Source: Cupriavidus pauculus (lineage in GTDB: Bacteria > Pseudomonadota > Gammaproteobacteria > Burkholderiales > Burkholderiaceae). Taken from it: a stretch of DNA of 64,000 nucleotides. The notes under the pieces are model-generated. The model was not told where the DNA came from, searched no databases, and saw nothing but the letters and a program-made list of their open reading frames with translations. Location: NCBI RefSeq assembly GCF_008693385.1, contig NZ_CP044067.1:744001-808000 (forward strand). The letters run 5' to 3'. Made by a program: the position numbers and the translations under genes. This document shows, piece by piece, positions 53,152 through 62,126 of the stretch (position 1 is the stretch's first letter; each line of letters begins with the position of its first letter).

Positions 53152-54966
53152 ATGAACAAGACTGGCACATTCTTCCTTGTCGTCGGCCCCAGTGGCGCAG
53201 GCAAGGACTCCCTGATCGACGGTGCACGCGCGATTCTCACGGACGGCTATCGGTTCGCCCAACGCGTCATCACGCGTCCGAGCGGCTCTCCCGGCGAGGA
53301 TCATGAAGGCGTTTCCGATATGGAGTTCACGCGTCGCCAGGAGGCCGGCGAGTTCCTCGTCACGTGGAACGCGCACGAGCTGCGCTACGGGCTGCCCGCC
53401 GCGCTGATCGAAACGCTTGCGTCGGGCACGCACGTCATCGCCAATGGCTCGCGCGGCGTGGTGGCGGAGCTGGCCGCGCGTCTGCCCCACTTTGCCGTCG
53501 TGCTGGTCACCGCGCCGCAGGAAGTGCTGGCCCAGCGCATTGCCTCGCGCGGCCGCGAGTCCGGCGAACAGATCTCGAAGCGCGTATCGCGGCAGGCGGC
53601 GTCGATTCCGGAAGGCGTGCGGTGCCTCACGGTGTCCAACGAAAGCACGCTCGAGGCCGGTGTCCAGCGCTTTGTCGAGGCAGTGCGTGCCGGTGCGTGC
53701 GCGCCGGCGGCCCCCGAGGCCCCGTCGAGCCGCGTCAACCTGATGGCGAAACTGCGCGGCGAGGCGCTCGACGAAGCCGCTTACGTGGCCGTGCTGCGCG
53801 ACGCCATTGCCGGGCGCTACACCGAAGCGGAACTGACGGCGTTCCTGATCGCCGCCACCGGCAGCCTCGACGACGACGAAGTGGTGGCGCTGGCCCGCGC
53901 GCGCACGGCCTTCACGCCGCGCATCGCCTGGGACGAGCCGCTCGTGGTGGACAAGCATTCGATGGGCGGTGTCCCCGGCAGCCGCATCACGCTGATCGTC
54001 GTGCCCATCGTCGCGGCCTATGGCCTCGCGATGCCGAAGACCTCGTCGCGCGCCATCACGTCCGCGGCCGGCACCGCCGATGCGATGGAAACCGTGGCCC
54101 GCGTGGACCTCACGCAGGCCGACGTGCAGCGCTGCGTGGCGCAGGCGCGCGCCTGCATCGCCTGGAACGGACGCCTCAACCATTCCGTGATCGACGACGT
54201 GATGAATGCCATCACCCGTCCGCGCAAGCTCGATTCGCGCCGCTGGTCCGTTGCCTCGATCCTCTCCAAGAAGTACACGGCCGGCGCCACGCACGTGATG
54301 GTGGACCTGCCCTACGGGCCGCAGACCAAGCTCGCCGACCGCGCCGATGCGGAGGCGCTGGGCGCGCTGTTCGAGCGCGTCGGCGCGGGGCTGGGCCTGC
54401 ACGTACGCGCCATCGCCACCGATGGCAGCCACCCGATCGGTCGCGGCATCGGTCCGGCGCTGGAGGTCCGCGACGTCATGCAGGTGCTCGACAACGATCC
54501 GGCCGCCCCCGCCGACCTGCGCGCCAAGGCCCTTTACTTCGCCGCCCAGATCCTCGCTTTCGACCCGCGCGTGGGCTCGCCCGAGCAAGGCATGCGAATT
54601 GCGGAAGCCCTGCTGGATGAAGGCAAGGCGAGGACGGCATTCGACAGCATTGCGGGCGCCCAGGGCCGCAGGCCCGAGGCGGTGATGCCCGGCGTGCACA
54701 TCGCGGAGATCGCGGCCAGCCGGTCTGGACGCGTCGCCGCGATCGACGGTCTGCGTATCTCCGGCGTGGCACGCGCGGCGGGCGCGCCGCGCGATCTCGG
54801 TGCAGGCGTGGACCTGCTGTGCACGATTGGCGCGCATGTGGCCGAGGGCCAGGCGCTCTACCGCATTCACGCGGCGTCGCCCGCGGCACTCGACGCCGCG
54901 GTGGCGGAGGCGCATGGCCCGGGTGGCGACCAGAGCAACCAGGCAGTCCGTATCGATCCCGATTGA
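53152..54966 (+). CDS. Fusion of PhnN-type ribose 1,5-bisphosphate phosphokinase and AMP/NMP-phosphorylase-type enzyme
   Basis: A 604-aa two-domain protein. Residues about 5-182 are PhnN-like: P-loop GPSGAGKDS at 12-20, then TRPSG and [28 protein letters not shown], and IANGSRGVV. PhnN phosphorylates ribose 1,5-bisphosphate to PRPP. After a short Ala/Pro linker (about 184-194) comes a COG0213 phosphorylase. Its [12 protein letters not shown] loop (from about 268) and [16 protein letters not shown] (295-310) are the signatures of archaeal AMP phosphorylase and type 2 thymidine phosphorylases, not classical DeoA. The usual N-terminal ~80-residue domain of those enzymes is absent and PhnN stands in its place. 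AMP phosphorylases turn NMP plus phosphate into base plus ribose 1,5-bisphosphate, exactly the PhnN substrate. An ATG at 53137 lies inside the operator; 53152 is preferred. A Bug gene follows 43 bp later. Confidence 0.88.
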   Translation: MNKTGTFFLVVGPSGAGKDSLIDGARAILTDGYRFAQRVITRPSGSPGEDHEGVSDMEFTRRQEAGEFLVTWNAHELRYGLPAALIETLASGTHVIANGSRGVVAELAARLPHFAVVLVTAPQEVLAQRIASRGRESGEQISKRVSRQAASIPEGVRCLTVSNESTLEAGVQRFVEAVRAGACAPAAPEAPSSRVNLMAKLRGEALDEAAYVAVLRDAIAGRYTEAELTAFLIAATGSLDDDEVVALARARTAFTPRIAWDEPLVVDKHSMGGVPGSRITLIVVPIVAAYGLAMPKTSSRAITSAAGTADAMETVARVDLTQADVQRCVAQARACIAWNGRLNHSVIDDVMNAITRPRKLDSRRWSVASILSKKYTAGATHVMVDLPYGPQTKLADRADAEALGALFERVGAGLGLHVRAIATDGSHPIGRGIGPALEVRDVMQVLDNDPAAPADLRAKALYFAAQILAFDPRVGSPEQGMRIAEALLDEGKARTAFDSIAGAQGRRPEAVMPGVHIAEIAASRSGRVAAIDGLRISGVARAAGAPRDLGAGVDLLCTIGAHVAEGQALYRIHAASPAALDAAVAEAHGPGGDQSNQAVRIDPD

Positions 54967-55009
54967 GCGTTCTTCTTCTTTCCTTCACCCTAACCGACGA
55001 GGCATATCC

Positions 55010-56002
55010 ATGAGACCCCCATCCATCGTCAGCGGTCTGGCATCGCTGCTGTTCGCCGCCGGCTCCCTTGCCACCCTGCCGGGACTCGCGCAGGCGAACG
55101 TTGCCAGCAACTTTCCGCAAAAGCCCATCCGCCTGGTCGTCACCTTTCCGGCAGGTGGCGGCACGGACGCGCTCGCCCGCGTGATCGGCACCGACATCAG
55201 CAAGTCGCTGGGCCAGCCCGTGGTCGTCGATAACCGCCCCGGCGCCAGCGGCAACATCGGCGCGGAATTCGTGGCCAAAAGCCCCGCGGACGGTTACACG
55301 CTGCTGATCGTCAACAGCAGCTTCGCCATCAACCCGAGCGTCTTCAAGAAGATGCAGTTCGATCCGAAGGCCGACTTCAGCGCCGTCATCTCGTTCGCCT
55401 CGGTGCCCTCCGTCATCGCGGTGCCGTACACGTCCAAGATCCGCACGTTCAACGAACTGCTGGCCGCGGGCAAGAGCGGCACGCCGCCGAGCTACGCGTC
55501 GTGCGGCAATGGCACGCCCCAGCACCTGGCCGGCGAGCTGCTGAAGATCTCCGCCAAGATGGACATGCTCCACGTCCCGTACAAGGGCTGCGCTCCGGCC
55601 ATCGCCGATGTGCTCGGCGGCCAGGCCGACGTCAGCGTGAATACGCTGACCAATACCGTGCCCTACCTCAAGAGCAACAAGCTGCGCGCGCTGGCCGTGA
55701 CCTCGCAGGCCCGTTCGCCGTTCCTGCCCGACGTGCCGACCGTCAGCGAACTCGGCGTACCCGGTTACGACGTCGATCAGTGGTTCGGCATCCTCGCGCC
55801 GGCGCACACGCCGCCAGAAGTCGTGCAGAAGCTCAACGCGGAGATCGCCAAGACGATCGCCAAACCCGAGATCAAGGCCTCGCTCGCGCAGCTCGGCTTT
55901 GCCACGGGCACGAGTACACCGGCAGAGTTCCAGAAGCTGGTGAGCAGCGATATCGACCGCTGGCAGAAGTTCGCGACGAAGATCAACCTGTTCGTCGACT
56001 GA
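55010..56002 (+). CDS. Tripartite tricarboxylate transporter substrate-binding (Bug) protein
   Basis: A 330-aa periplasmic receptor; the signal peptide ends LPGLAQANVASNFPQKP. Family blocks are IRLVVTFPAGGGTDALARVI, VVDNRPGASGNIGAEFVAK and MLHVPYKGCAPAIADVLGGQ. It starts 43 bp after the kinase-phosphorylase fusion without an obvious terminator, so it probably shares its operator-controlled promoter. It would then capture the compound that induces that promoter; a pyridine carboxylate is plausible. Confidence 0.92.
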   Translation: MRPPSIVSGLASLLFAAGSLATLPGLAQANVASNFPQKPIRLVVTFPAGGGTDALARVIGTDISKSLGQPVVVDNRPGASGNIGAEFVAKSPADGYTLLIVNSSFAINPSVFKKMQFDPKADFSAVISFASVPSVIAVPYTSKIRTFNELLAAGKSGTPPSYASCGNGTPQHLAGELLKISAKMDMLHVPYKGCAPAIADVLGGQADVSVNTLTNTVPYLKSNKLRALAVTSQARSPFLPDVPTVSELGVPGYDVDQWFGILAPAHTPPEVVQKLNAEIAKTIAKPEIKASLAQLGFATGTSTPAEFQKLVSSDIDRWQKFATKINLFVD

Positions 56003-56198
56003 CGCACCGGGGCCGCGCCCAGGTTTCAGCAGGCAGATCCCCTACTTCCCGTTTTTCCGTATCGCCGCTACGCGGGCGCAAGCCAGCCCCCGTGAGAGCG
56101 CGTTCGTCCCTGCGTCCTGACGTTGCGTCGGGCGTTGCCGGCCTGCGCGCTTTTTTCGGGGCGGCGCCAACGATTTCGACCACCAGAACGCACATAAC

Positions 56199-57314
56199 AT
56201 GAGCCAATCCCGTACCTTCCTTCGACGTACCGCTCTTCGACACATCACGCTGGCAGCCATGACGCTGTGCGCGGCCCACGCGGCGCACGCGCAGTCGTCC
56301 ATCACGCTCTACGGCGTGGCCGACGCCGGCATCGAGTACCTGACGCACGCCGACGCCAACAATCACAGCCTCGCCCGCATGACCTCCGGTAACCTGTCCG
56401 GCTCGCGCTGGGGCATGCGCGGCACGGAGGATCTCGGCGGCGGACTGCAGGCGCTCTTCGTGCTCGAAGGCGGCTTCGATATCGACAGCGGCACCGCTTC
56501 GCAAGGCGGCCGCATGTTCGGGCGCCAGGCCTTTACGGGGCTGTCGTCGCAATACGGCCGCGTCACGCTGGGCCGGCAGAACAATATCCTGTACGACATC
56601 CTGATCAACTACGACGCCATGGCCGTGTCGCCGCGCTACTCTATCTTCACGATGGATACGATGACGGCGGGGCGCTACGACAATGCCGCCAAGTATGTCG
56701 GCAAGTTCGGCGGCCTCACGGTCAGCGGCCTGTACTCGTTTGCGCGCGGCACCTCGCTTGCCGGCGGTGCGTTCGGCAGCGAGGTGCCTGGCAATCCGAA
56801 GAGCGACCGCGCCATGAGCGGCGGCCTGGAGTACAACGCGGGCAAGGTCGGCGTGACGGTGATCTACGACATGCAGCAGGGCACCAGCGGTCTGACCGGA
56901 CAGAACCCGGCGCAGAAGGACCAGCGACTCGCCGTGGCCGGTACCTATACGTTCGCGAACGCCAAGCTGTTCGCGGGCTACCGCTGGCTCAATGGCAATA
57001 TCGGCGCCACGGCCGCGCTGCCGTCCAAGCGCGCGGACCTGTTCTGGATCGGCGCCGGTTACCAGATCACTCCGGCGCTGTCGCTGAGCGGTGCCGGCTA
57101 CCTGCTCAATGGCCGCAATGGCAACGGCGATGCATGGAGCGCGTCGATGTTGCTCGACTACGCGTTCTCCAAGCGTACCGATGTCTATGCGCAGGTCGCC
57201 TATATCCGCAATGACGATACGTCGCGCATCGGCCTCAACGGCCCCGCGACCGCGATCGGCCCGGCGGGCACGAACCAGCTGGGCGCGCTCGTCGGCATCC
57301 GCCACAAGTTCTGA
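56199..57314 (+). CDS. Gram-negative porin (Porin_4 family)
   Basis: A 371-aa outer-membrane porin with signal peptide ending AHAAHAQSS and mature start SITLYGVADAGIEYLTHADA. Typical blocks are SGSRWGMRGTEDLGGGLQAL, FGRQAFTGLSSQYGRVTLGR, and a terminal phenylalanine (ALVGIRHKF). It follows the Bug gene after 196 bp in the same direction and may provide outer-membrane entry for the same substrate. It is clearly related to the porin at 27637 but has an ordinary signal peptide. Confidence 0.9.
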   Translation: MSQSRTFLRRTALRHITLAAMTLCAAHAAHAQSSITLYGVADAGIEYLTHADANNHSLARMTSGNLSGSRWGMRGTEDLGGGLQALFVLEGGFDIDSGTASQGGRMFGRQAFTGLSSQYGRVTLGRQNNILYDILINYDAMAVSPRYSIFTMDTMTAGRYDNAAKYVGKFGGLTVSGLYSFARGTSLAGGAFGSEVPGNPKSDRAMSGGLEYNAGKVGVTVIYDMQQGTSGLTGQNPAQKDQRLAVAGTYTFANAKLFAGYRWLNGNIGATAALPSKRADLFWIGAGYQITPALSLSGAGYLLNGRNGNGDAWSASMLLDYAFSKRTDVYAQVAYIRNDDTSRIGLNGPATAIGPAGTNQLGALVGIRHKF

Positions 57315-57326
57315 CAGAAAGGGGAA

Positions 57327-57350
57327 CCTGCCACCGCAGCCGGTGGCAGG
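57327..57350. terminator. Hairpin between convergent porin and dehydrogenase genes
   Basis: CCTGCCACC, six-base loop, GGTGGCAGG: a perfect nine-base stem in the 51-bp gap between two convergent stops. No T-run on either side, but the location suits bidirectional termination. Confidence 0.6.
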
Positions 57351-57365
57351 ACGCAGAACGCCGGC

Positions 57366-59552
57366 TCAGACGGCCAGCAAGGACGCGCAGGCGCTGCGTA
57401 CGGCCTCGGGCACGAACGGCGCCTGGGTAAAGCGGACGCCGGTCGCATCGAACAAGGCGTTGGCGATGGCCGGGGCACCAGGCAGCGACGCGGATTCGCC
57501 CGCGCCGAGCGGGCTTTCCTCCTGCCTCGGCATCAGCAGCACATGAATGGGCGGCAGTTCGGGAAACGTCGCGATCGGATAACTGCCCCACTCGCGGCTG
57601 GCCACCCCGCTGGCATCGAAGCGGACCTGCTCGCGCAGCACGCGGCTCAGGCTCTGCACCACATTGCCGTGGATTTGATGCCTTACACCGTCCGGATTGA
57701 CCATCATCCCGGTGTCCTGCCCCACGTGCAACCGCGTCACCCGCACGTCTCCGGTGTCCGGGTGGACCTCCACATCGACGATCCACGCCGCCCATGCCGC
57801 GCCGAAACCGGGAAACTTGCTGTGGATATAGCGCGCGTAGGCCACGCCGCGCCCGCGCAGCAGGCCGTCGGCATCGGGCCTGCCGCGCGACCCGCGCGCG
57901 CCCTCGCGCCAGCCGGCGGCCCGCGCCAGCGCTTCGAGCAGTTCGCGCGCCCGGATATCGGGCAGATGCCGCAGGCGGAATGCCAGCGGATCGGCGCCGC
58001 ATCGATCGGCCATCTCGTCGATAAACGACTCGTGCGCAAAGGTATTGGGCAGCGCGGAGACGCCCCGCAGCCACGCGGCCCGCGCGATGGCGGGCGTATC
58101 GTCGCACGCGACATCCAGCGATTCGAAGGCGTAGGCGGGCATCGCGGTGCGATCGCCCATCTCCAGCATGCGCGGGTCCGCCGGCACGCGGCCCGTGAGC
58201 AATAGCGCCAGCACCGGCGCATCGTTCGACGGATAGCGCGACACAAACTCGTAGGCCGTCAAGGCGCCATCGGCATCGGCGCTGCCGCGCACGTCCATCA
58301 GCTGCGCGGCGCCCTTGGGCTCCCACAGATGCTCCTGCTCGCGCGAAAGTTGCACGCGCACGGGCCGCCCGACGGCGCGCGCCAGCAGCACGGCGTCGGC
58401 ACACACATCGTCGGCGCAGTTGCGCCCGTAGCAGCCGGCCGCCTCCATGCGGACGATCTCGATATTGCCTTCGTCGAGGCCCGTCAGCCGCGCCATATCG
58501 ATACGGAGCACGTGCGGATTCTGCGTGCCCGACCAGATCGTCAGCCGGCCGTCTGTCCAGTCCGCCAGCGCGCACGACGGCCCGATCGAGCCGTGCATCT
58601 GATAAGGCCAGACGTAGCTGCGTTCGATGCGATGCGCGGCGGCGTCGAGGGCCGTGGCCGTGACACCGGTCTGCGCGAGCTGGCGCCGCTTGCCGGGCGC
58701 CGCGCGCAAGGCGGCCTCCGGCGCATTGAGATCGGGCAGCGGCGGCACGGGTTTCCAGCGGACCTTGAGCCGCCTCGCGGCCTCGATCGCCTGCTCCTCG
58801 CGCTCGGCCACCACGCCGATAAAGTCGCCTTCCACATGGATGCGGACCACGCCCGGCACGTCGGCAATCGACGTCTCGTCCACACCGATCAGGCTCGTGC
58901 CGACGAAATCGCCACAGTCGCGGCCCGCATACGGCGGACGCACGACACGGCCGTGCAGCATCCCCGGCACGCGCATGTCGTGCACGAAGGTCAGCTCGCC
59001 GGTCGCCTTGGCCGGAATATCGACGCGGGGCGCGCTGCGGCCCACCACGCGGTATTGATCGACGGGCCTGGTCTTGACGTCGTCGGCGAGCGGCAGTTCG
59101 ACATGTTCGCCGGCGAGCAGCGCCGCGAGGTCGATGGGACCGCCGGCCGCCTTGTCCACGAGCCATGCGCGCGCCTGCGCCGCGGCGCGCCGCAGCGGCA
59201 GCGCCGAGATCTGGATCGAAGCGCTGGCGATCGTCGGCCCCTGGTTCGGTGTGGCCTCGGTATGGCCGAGCACCATCTTCACGGCCTCGGGCTCGACCTC
59301 GAGCTCTTCCGCCACGATCTGCGCAAGCGAAGTCCGGATGCCGGTGCCGAGGTCCACATGGCCGTTGAACGCGAGGATCTCGCCCGACGCGCGCAGCGCC
59401 ACGAAGATGTCGGGCAGATCGGAAACGAAGCCGGAGGCCGCGCCCGGCTGGCCCGGCGAAGGACGCGGCGCGGCCGCCGCGGGACGCGTCACCAGCAATA
59501 CGCCCGTCTCTCGAAACAACGCTTCACGCAGTGCGCGTGGGGTCTGTGACAT
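57366..59552 (-). CDS. Xanthine-dehydrogenase-family molybdenum hydroxylase large subunit (NicB-like)
   Basis: A 728-aa molybdopterin subunit. It opens with a segment typical of isoquinoline 1-oxidoreductase/nicotinate dehydrogenase subunits (FVSDLPDIFVALRASGEILA, GHVDLGTGIRTSLAQIVAEE), continues with the a/b hammerhead (RSAPRVDIPAKATGELTFVH), and ends with GAGESASLPGAPAIANALFD, where Glu is the catalytic base. In nicotinate dehydrogenase this hydroxylates nicotinate to 6-hydroxynicotinate. Known NicB proteins carry C-terminal cytochrome c domains, missing here, and the partner [2Fe-2S] subunit gene (NicA) is not adjacent. It is divergent from a TetR gene. Substrate assignment to nicotinate rests on the neighbouring nic genes. 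Confidence 0.85.
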   Translation of the reverse strand: MSQTPRALREALFRETGVLLVTRPAAAAPRPSPGQPGAASGFVSDLPDIFVALRASGEILAFNGHVDLGTGIRTSLAQIVAEELEVEPEAVKMVLGHTEATPNQGPTIASASIQISALPLRRAAAQARAWLVDKAAGGPIDLAALLAGEHVELPLADDVKTRPVDQYRVVGRSAPRVDIPAKATGELTFVHDMRVPGMLHGRVVRPPYAGRDCGDFVGTSLIGVDETSIADVPGVVRIHVEGDFIGVVAEREEQAIEAARRLKVRWKPVPPLPDLNAPEAALRAAPGKRRQLAQTGVTATALDAAAHRIERSYVWPYQMHGSIGPSCALADWTDGRLTIWSGTQNPHVLRIDMARLTGLDEGNIEIVRMEAAGCYGRNCADDVCADAVLLARAVGRPVRVQLSREQEHLWEPKGAAQLMDVRGSADADGALTAYEFVSRYPSNDAPVLALLLTGRVPADPRMLEMGDRTAMPAYAFESLDVACDDTPAIARAAWLRGVSALPNTFAHESFIDEMADRCGADPLAFRLRHLPDIRARELLEALARAAGWREGARGSRGRPDADGLLRGRGVAYARYIHSKFPGFGAAWAAWIVDVEVHPDTGDVRVTRLHVGQDTGMMVNPDGVRHQIHGNVVQSLSRVLREQVRFDASGVASREWGSYPIATFPELPPIHVLLMPRQEESPLGAGESASLPGAPAIANALFDATGVRFTQAPFVPEAVRSACASLLAV

Positions 59553-59611
59553 CGCTCATCCTGATGGATTGCCCGGCTATACTCTGTTGCAAACTTCCGA
59601 CCACGGCTCGA

Positions 59612-60367
59612 ATGCCCAAAGACATCAAGCAGGCTTCAGTCCTACCCCCGGCCCGCCCCCCGGCGCGACCCGGTACCCGTGCCCGGCAGGCACAGGACAC
59701 GCGCGCCAAGATCCTCAAGGCCGCGATCAAGGTCTTCGCCCAACGCGGTTACGACGGCGGACGCATCGAAGCGATCTCGACGCTCGCGAACACCTACGAC
59801 CGCATGATCTATTACTACTTCGGCAGCAAGGAGAAGCTGTTTATCGAAGTACTGGAGACCATCTACCTCCAGCTCAACGAAGCCGAACAGAAGCTCGAAC
59901 TGGATCCGGACAATCCAGTGCGGGCCCTGACGCAGCTCGTGGACTTCGTCTGGCAATACTATCTCGAGCATCCCGAGTTCGTGGCCATTCTCAACAGCGA
60001 GAACCTGAACCGCGCCCGGCATGCCCGCAAGTCCGAACGCCTGAGCGAGATCTCGGGCTACGCGCTGTCCGTCCTCGATGGCATCCTCACGCGCGGCATG
60101 GCGGCGGGTACGTTCCAGCCCGGACTCACGGCGCGCGACGTCTACCTGATCATCGCCTCGCTCGGCTACTTCTACAACTCCAACCACCACACGCTGAGCG
60201 CGTTCCTCGGCGAGCCCATCATGGGCGCCGAGGCCGTCGCCCACTGGCGCGACGTGATTCAGCGCACCGTGCTCAATGCCGTGTGCCACCGCGCCGACGT
60301 GCAGCCTTTCGAGGCGCCGCCGGCGGTGCGGCGGCCGCCGGGCCGCCCCCGCCGCGCGCAGCCGTGA
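59612..60367 (+). CDS. TetR/AcrR-family regulator
   Basis: A 251-aa TetR protein. A basic, proline-rich extension (about residues 1-28) precedes the helix-turn-helix (AKILKAAIKVFAQRGYDGGR, then YDRMIYYYFGSKEKLF), and the C-terminal TetR_C domain has LEHPEFVAILNSENLNRARH. The tail is Pro/Arg-rich. It diverges from the NicB-like gene and converges on nicF (1-bp gap), so control of the molybdenum enzyme is likely. The 59-bp divergent gap has no clear palindrome. Confidence 0.88.
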   Translation: MPKDIKQASVLPPARPPARPGTRARQAQDTRAKILKAAIKVFAQRGYDGGRIEAISTLANTYDRMIYYYFGSKEKLFIEVLETIYLQLNEAEQKLELDPDNPVRALTQLVDFVWQYYLEHPEFVAILNSENLNRARHARKSERLSEISGYALSVLDGILTRGMAAGTFQPGLTARDVYLIIASLGYFYNSNHHTLSAFLGEPIMGAEAVAHWRDVIQRTVLNAVCHRADVQPFEAPPAVRRPPGRPRRAQP

Positions 60368-60368
60368 G

Positions 60369-61031
60369 CTAGGCCGCCAGCGCCCCGGTGGCGCCACCGC
60401 TCGCACCGCCGCTCGCACCGATCCTGGCAAGGGCCTCGTCGCGCGCCATCACCATCGCGTACTTCTGTGCCATGTCGAACAGGTTGGCGTCGTGCGGGCC
60501 GATGGCACGGTCGCCCACACAATCGGACAGCACGAGCGGACGGAAACCGTAGGACATGGCATCCACCACGCTGGCACGCACGCAACCGCTGGTTACGCAG
60601 CCGGCCACGACCAGCGTCTGCACGCCGCGCTGCGCGAGCCAGGCCGCGAGCGACGTCCCGAAGAACGCCGACGGCACCGTCTTGCGCACCACGAGCTCGC
60701 CGGCGGCCGGCGCCAGTTGCGGCACGATCTGGCTCGCCGGACCATCCTCCTTCAGCGTCAGCATGCCCGGCACCTTCAGCGTGAAGATGTTGTGGTCCGC
60801 ATCGTCGTCGGCAAAGACGATGCGGCTGTGGGCGACGGGCCAACCCATGCGCCGCGCCGTGGCCAGCAGCGGCTGCGTGTTGGCGATGGCTTCCGGAATA
60901 TTGCCGCCGCCGAACACGGCCGGATCGGCGAAGCCGTTGACGAAATCGATGATCAGCAGGCCGTAAGGGGCCTTGAGGTCCATCGCCGTGCCAAAGCCCT
61001 GGCGGCGATAGGTCTGGACGTCTTCATGCAT
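60369..61031 (-). CDS. nicF: Maleamate amidohydrolase
   Basis: A 220-aa isochorismatase-fold hydrolase. The triad Asp29 (IIDFVNGF), Lys117 (VRKTVPSAFFGT) and Cys150 (AGCVTSGCVRAS) is complete and sits at positions I recall for characterised NicF. It releases ammonia from maleamate, giving maleate for NicE. The gene overlaps nicX by eight bases. The C-terminus ends in GASG/GATG units from a 12-bp repeat, an extension without catalytic meaning. Confidence 0.9.
   Translation of the reverse strand: MHEDVQTYRRQGFGTAMDLKAPYGLLIIDFVNGFADPAVFGGGNIPEAIANTQPLLATARRMGWPVAHSRIVFADDDADHNIFTLKVPGMLTLKEDGPASQIVPQLAPAAGELVVRKTVPSAFFGTSLAAWLAQRGVQTLVVAGCVTSGCVRASVVDAMSYGFRPLVLSDCVGDRAIGPHDANLFDMAQKYAMVMARDEALARIGASGGASGGATGALAA
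60384..60419 (-). repeat. Three 12-bp units at the 3' end of nicF
   Basis: Units at 60408-60419, 60396-60407 and 60384-60395 encode GASG, GASG and GATG. In frame and four codons long, like the repeats in benD, the decarboxylase and the porin. Confidence 0.75.
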
Positions 61032-62103
61032 GTGCGGGCTCCTGATTCGTGTGTGCGACGCCGTCCACTGTGTCGTCCAGCACCTTGCCGGCGGCAACCA
61101 CGGGCTCGCCATCCAGGCTGACCGTGCAGCGCCGCAGCGGCATATCGATATGGCACGCCGTGGTGCGGGTGCCGCCTGCCTCGTTGTTCGGGCCGAACGA
61201 GCACAGGAAGTTGCCCTCGAATGCGCGCGCATCCATGCCGATGGTGGCCTCGCGGTCGTACATCGCCAGCGTCGACCAGTGCGCGCGCGGCTGCAGCCCC
61301 CATCCGACATGCGACATCGCATACGACTCCGGATCGTTGAACGACGCCATGTATTCGGCGAGCAGCTCGGCATCGAGCCCGCCTTCGATGGCGGTGACGT
61401 AGCCGTTCTTCACGGTCACGTGGATGGGCTCCTGCACGTACGACTTCATCGGCAGCAGGATATCGCCGCGATCGAGCACGAGGTGCCCGTTGGTGCCGCC
61501 CTCGTTCGGCCAGGTCAGCACGAAGCCGCTCGGCCAGTGGTCCCAGCGGCCGGGCTCATCGACAAACCCATACTCGCTGATGGCCGGGAACTCGCCGAGC
61601 GCGCAATGGAGATCGGTACCCGCGTCGGACGTGATATGCATGGTCCGGGCGCGGGACAGCCGCGCGGTGGCGGCCTTCACGCGGGTGCGGTCGGCCTCCG
61701 TCGGCACGAGCCGGGCCAGTACTTCGGGCGGTTCGACGGCCAGCAGGATCTTGGTGCCGGTGGACAGAATCTCGTGCTGCTCGGGCGAGAACAGCAGTGT
61801 CATCAGGTCCAGCACCAGATCGCTGGCCTTGAGCGCGGCGATGGCCGCGGGGTTGCCCGTCAGCGGCGTGGTGCCGAGATAGGCCAGCGCATCGCGGCTC
61901 AGCGCCTTTTCGCCGTTGACGGGCGGCAGGTCGAGCCGGTTGACGATGGCGCCCATCGACTGCGCCGCCAGCAGCGCGGTGCGCAGCGTCTGCGGATGCG
62001 TGTCCGCACCGGTGAGCACCGTCACGGTCTGCCCCGATTCCAGTTTCGACAGCGTAAGGACCTGCTTCCACGCGCAGATCAGGTCGTAGTCACTGACAGC
62101 CAT
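61024..62103 (-). CDS. nicX: 2,5-dihydroxypyridine 5,6-dioxygenase
   Basis: A 359-aa iron-dependent extradiol-like dioxygenase of the NicX family, unrelated to classical extradiol enzymes. It opens 2,5-dihydroxypyridine to N-formylmaleamate. Candidate metal ligands are the His in YAMSHVGWGLQ and the His and Asp in TACHIDMPLRR, matching the His-His-Asp set reported for NicX. GGTNGHLVLDRGDILLPMKS and GPNNEAGGTRT are further family blocks. Sits between nicD and nicF in a leftward operon; overlaps nicF by eight bases. Confidence 0.92.
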   Translation of the reverse strand: MAVSDYDLICAWKQVLTLSKLESGQTVTVLTGADTHPQTLRTALLAAQSMGAIVNRLDLPPVNGEKALSRDALAYLGTTPLTGNPAAIAALKASDLVLDLMTLLFSPEQHEILSTGTKILLAVEPPEVLARLVPTEADRTRVKAATARLSRARTMHITSDAGTDLHCALGEFPAISEYGFVDEPGRWDHWPSGFVLTWPNEGGTNGHLVLDRGDILLPMKSYVQEPIHVTVKNGYVTAIEGGLDAELLAEYMASFNDPESYAMSHVGWGLQPRAHWSTLAMYDREATIGMDARAFEGNFLCSFGPNNEAGGTRTTACHIDMPLRRCTVSLDGEPVVAAGKVLDDTVDGVAHTNQEPAHA

Positions 62104-62126
62104 GCTTGGCTCCTTGCAGTTGAGTT

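Noticed and set aside
53146..54915. A 589-codon frame antisense to the kinase-phosphorylase fusion
   Set aside because: It is His/Arg/Gly-rich shadow sequence with no motifs and contradicts the strong domains on the plus strand.
53152..54966. Fusion might be two genes misjoined by a sequencing error
   Set aside because: The frame is continuous through a normal Ala/Pro linker with no stop or start signals between domains, and both halves keep conserved motifs. A single-base error cannot be fully excluded without reads.
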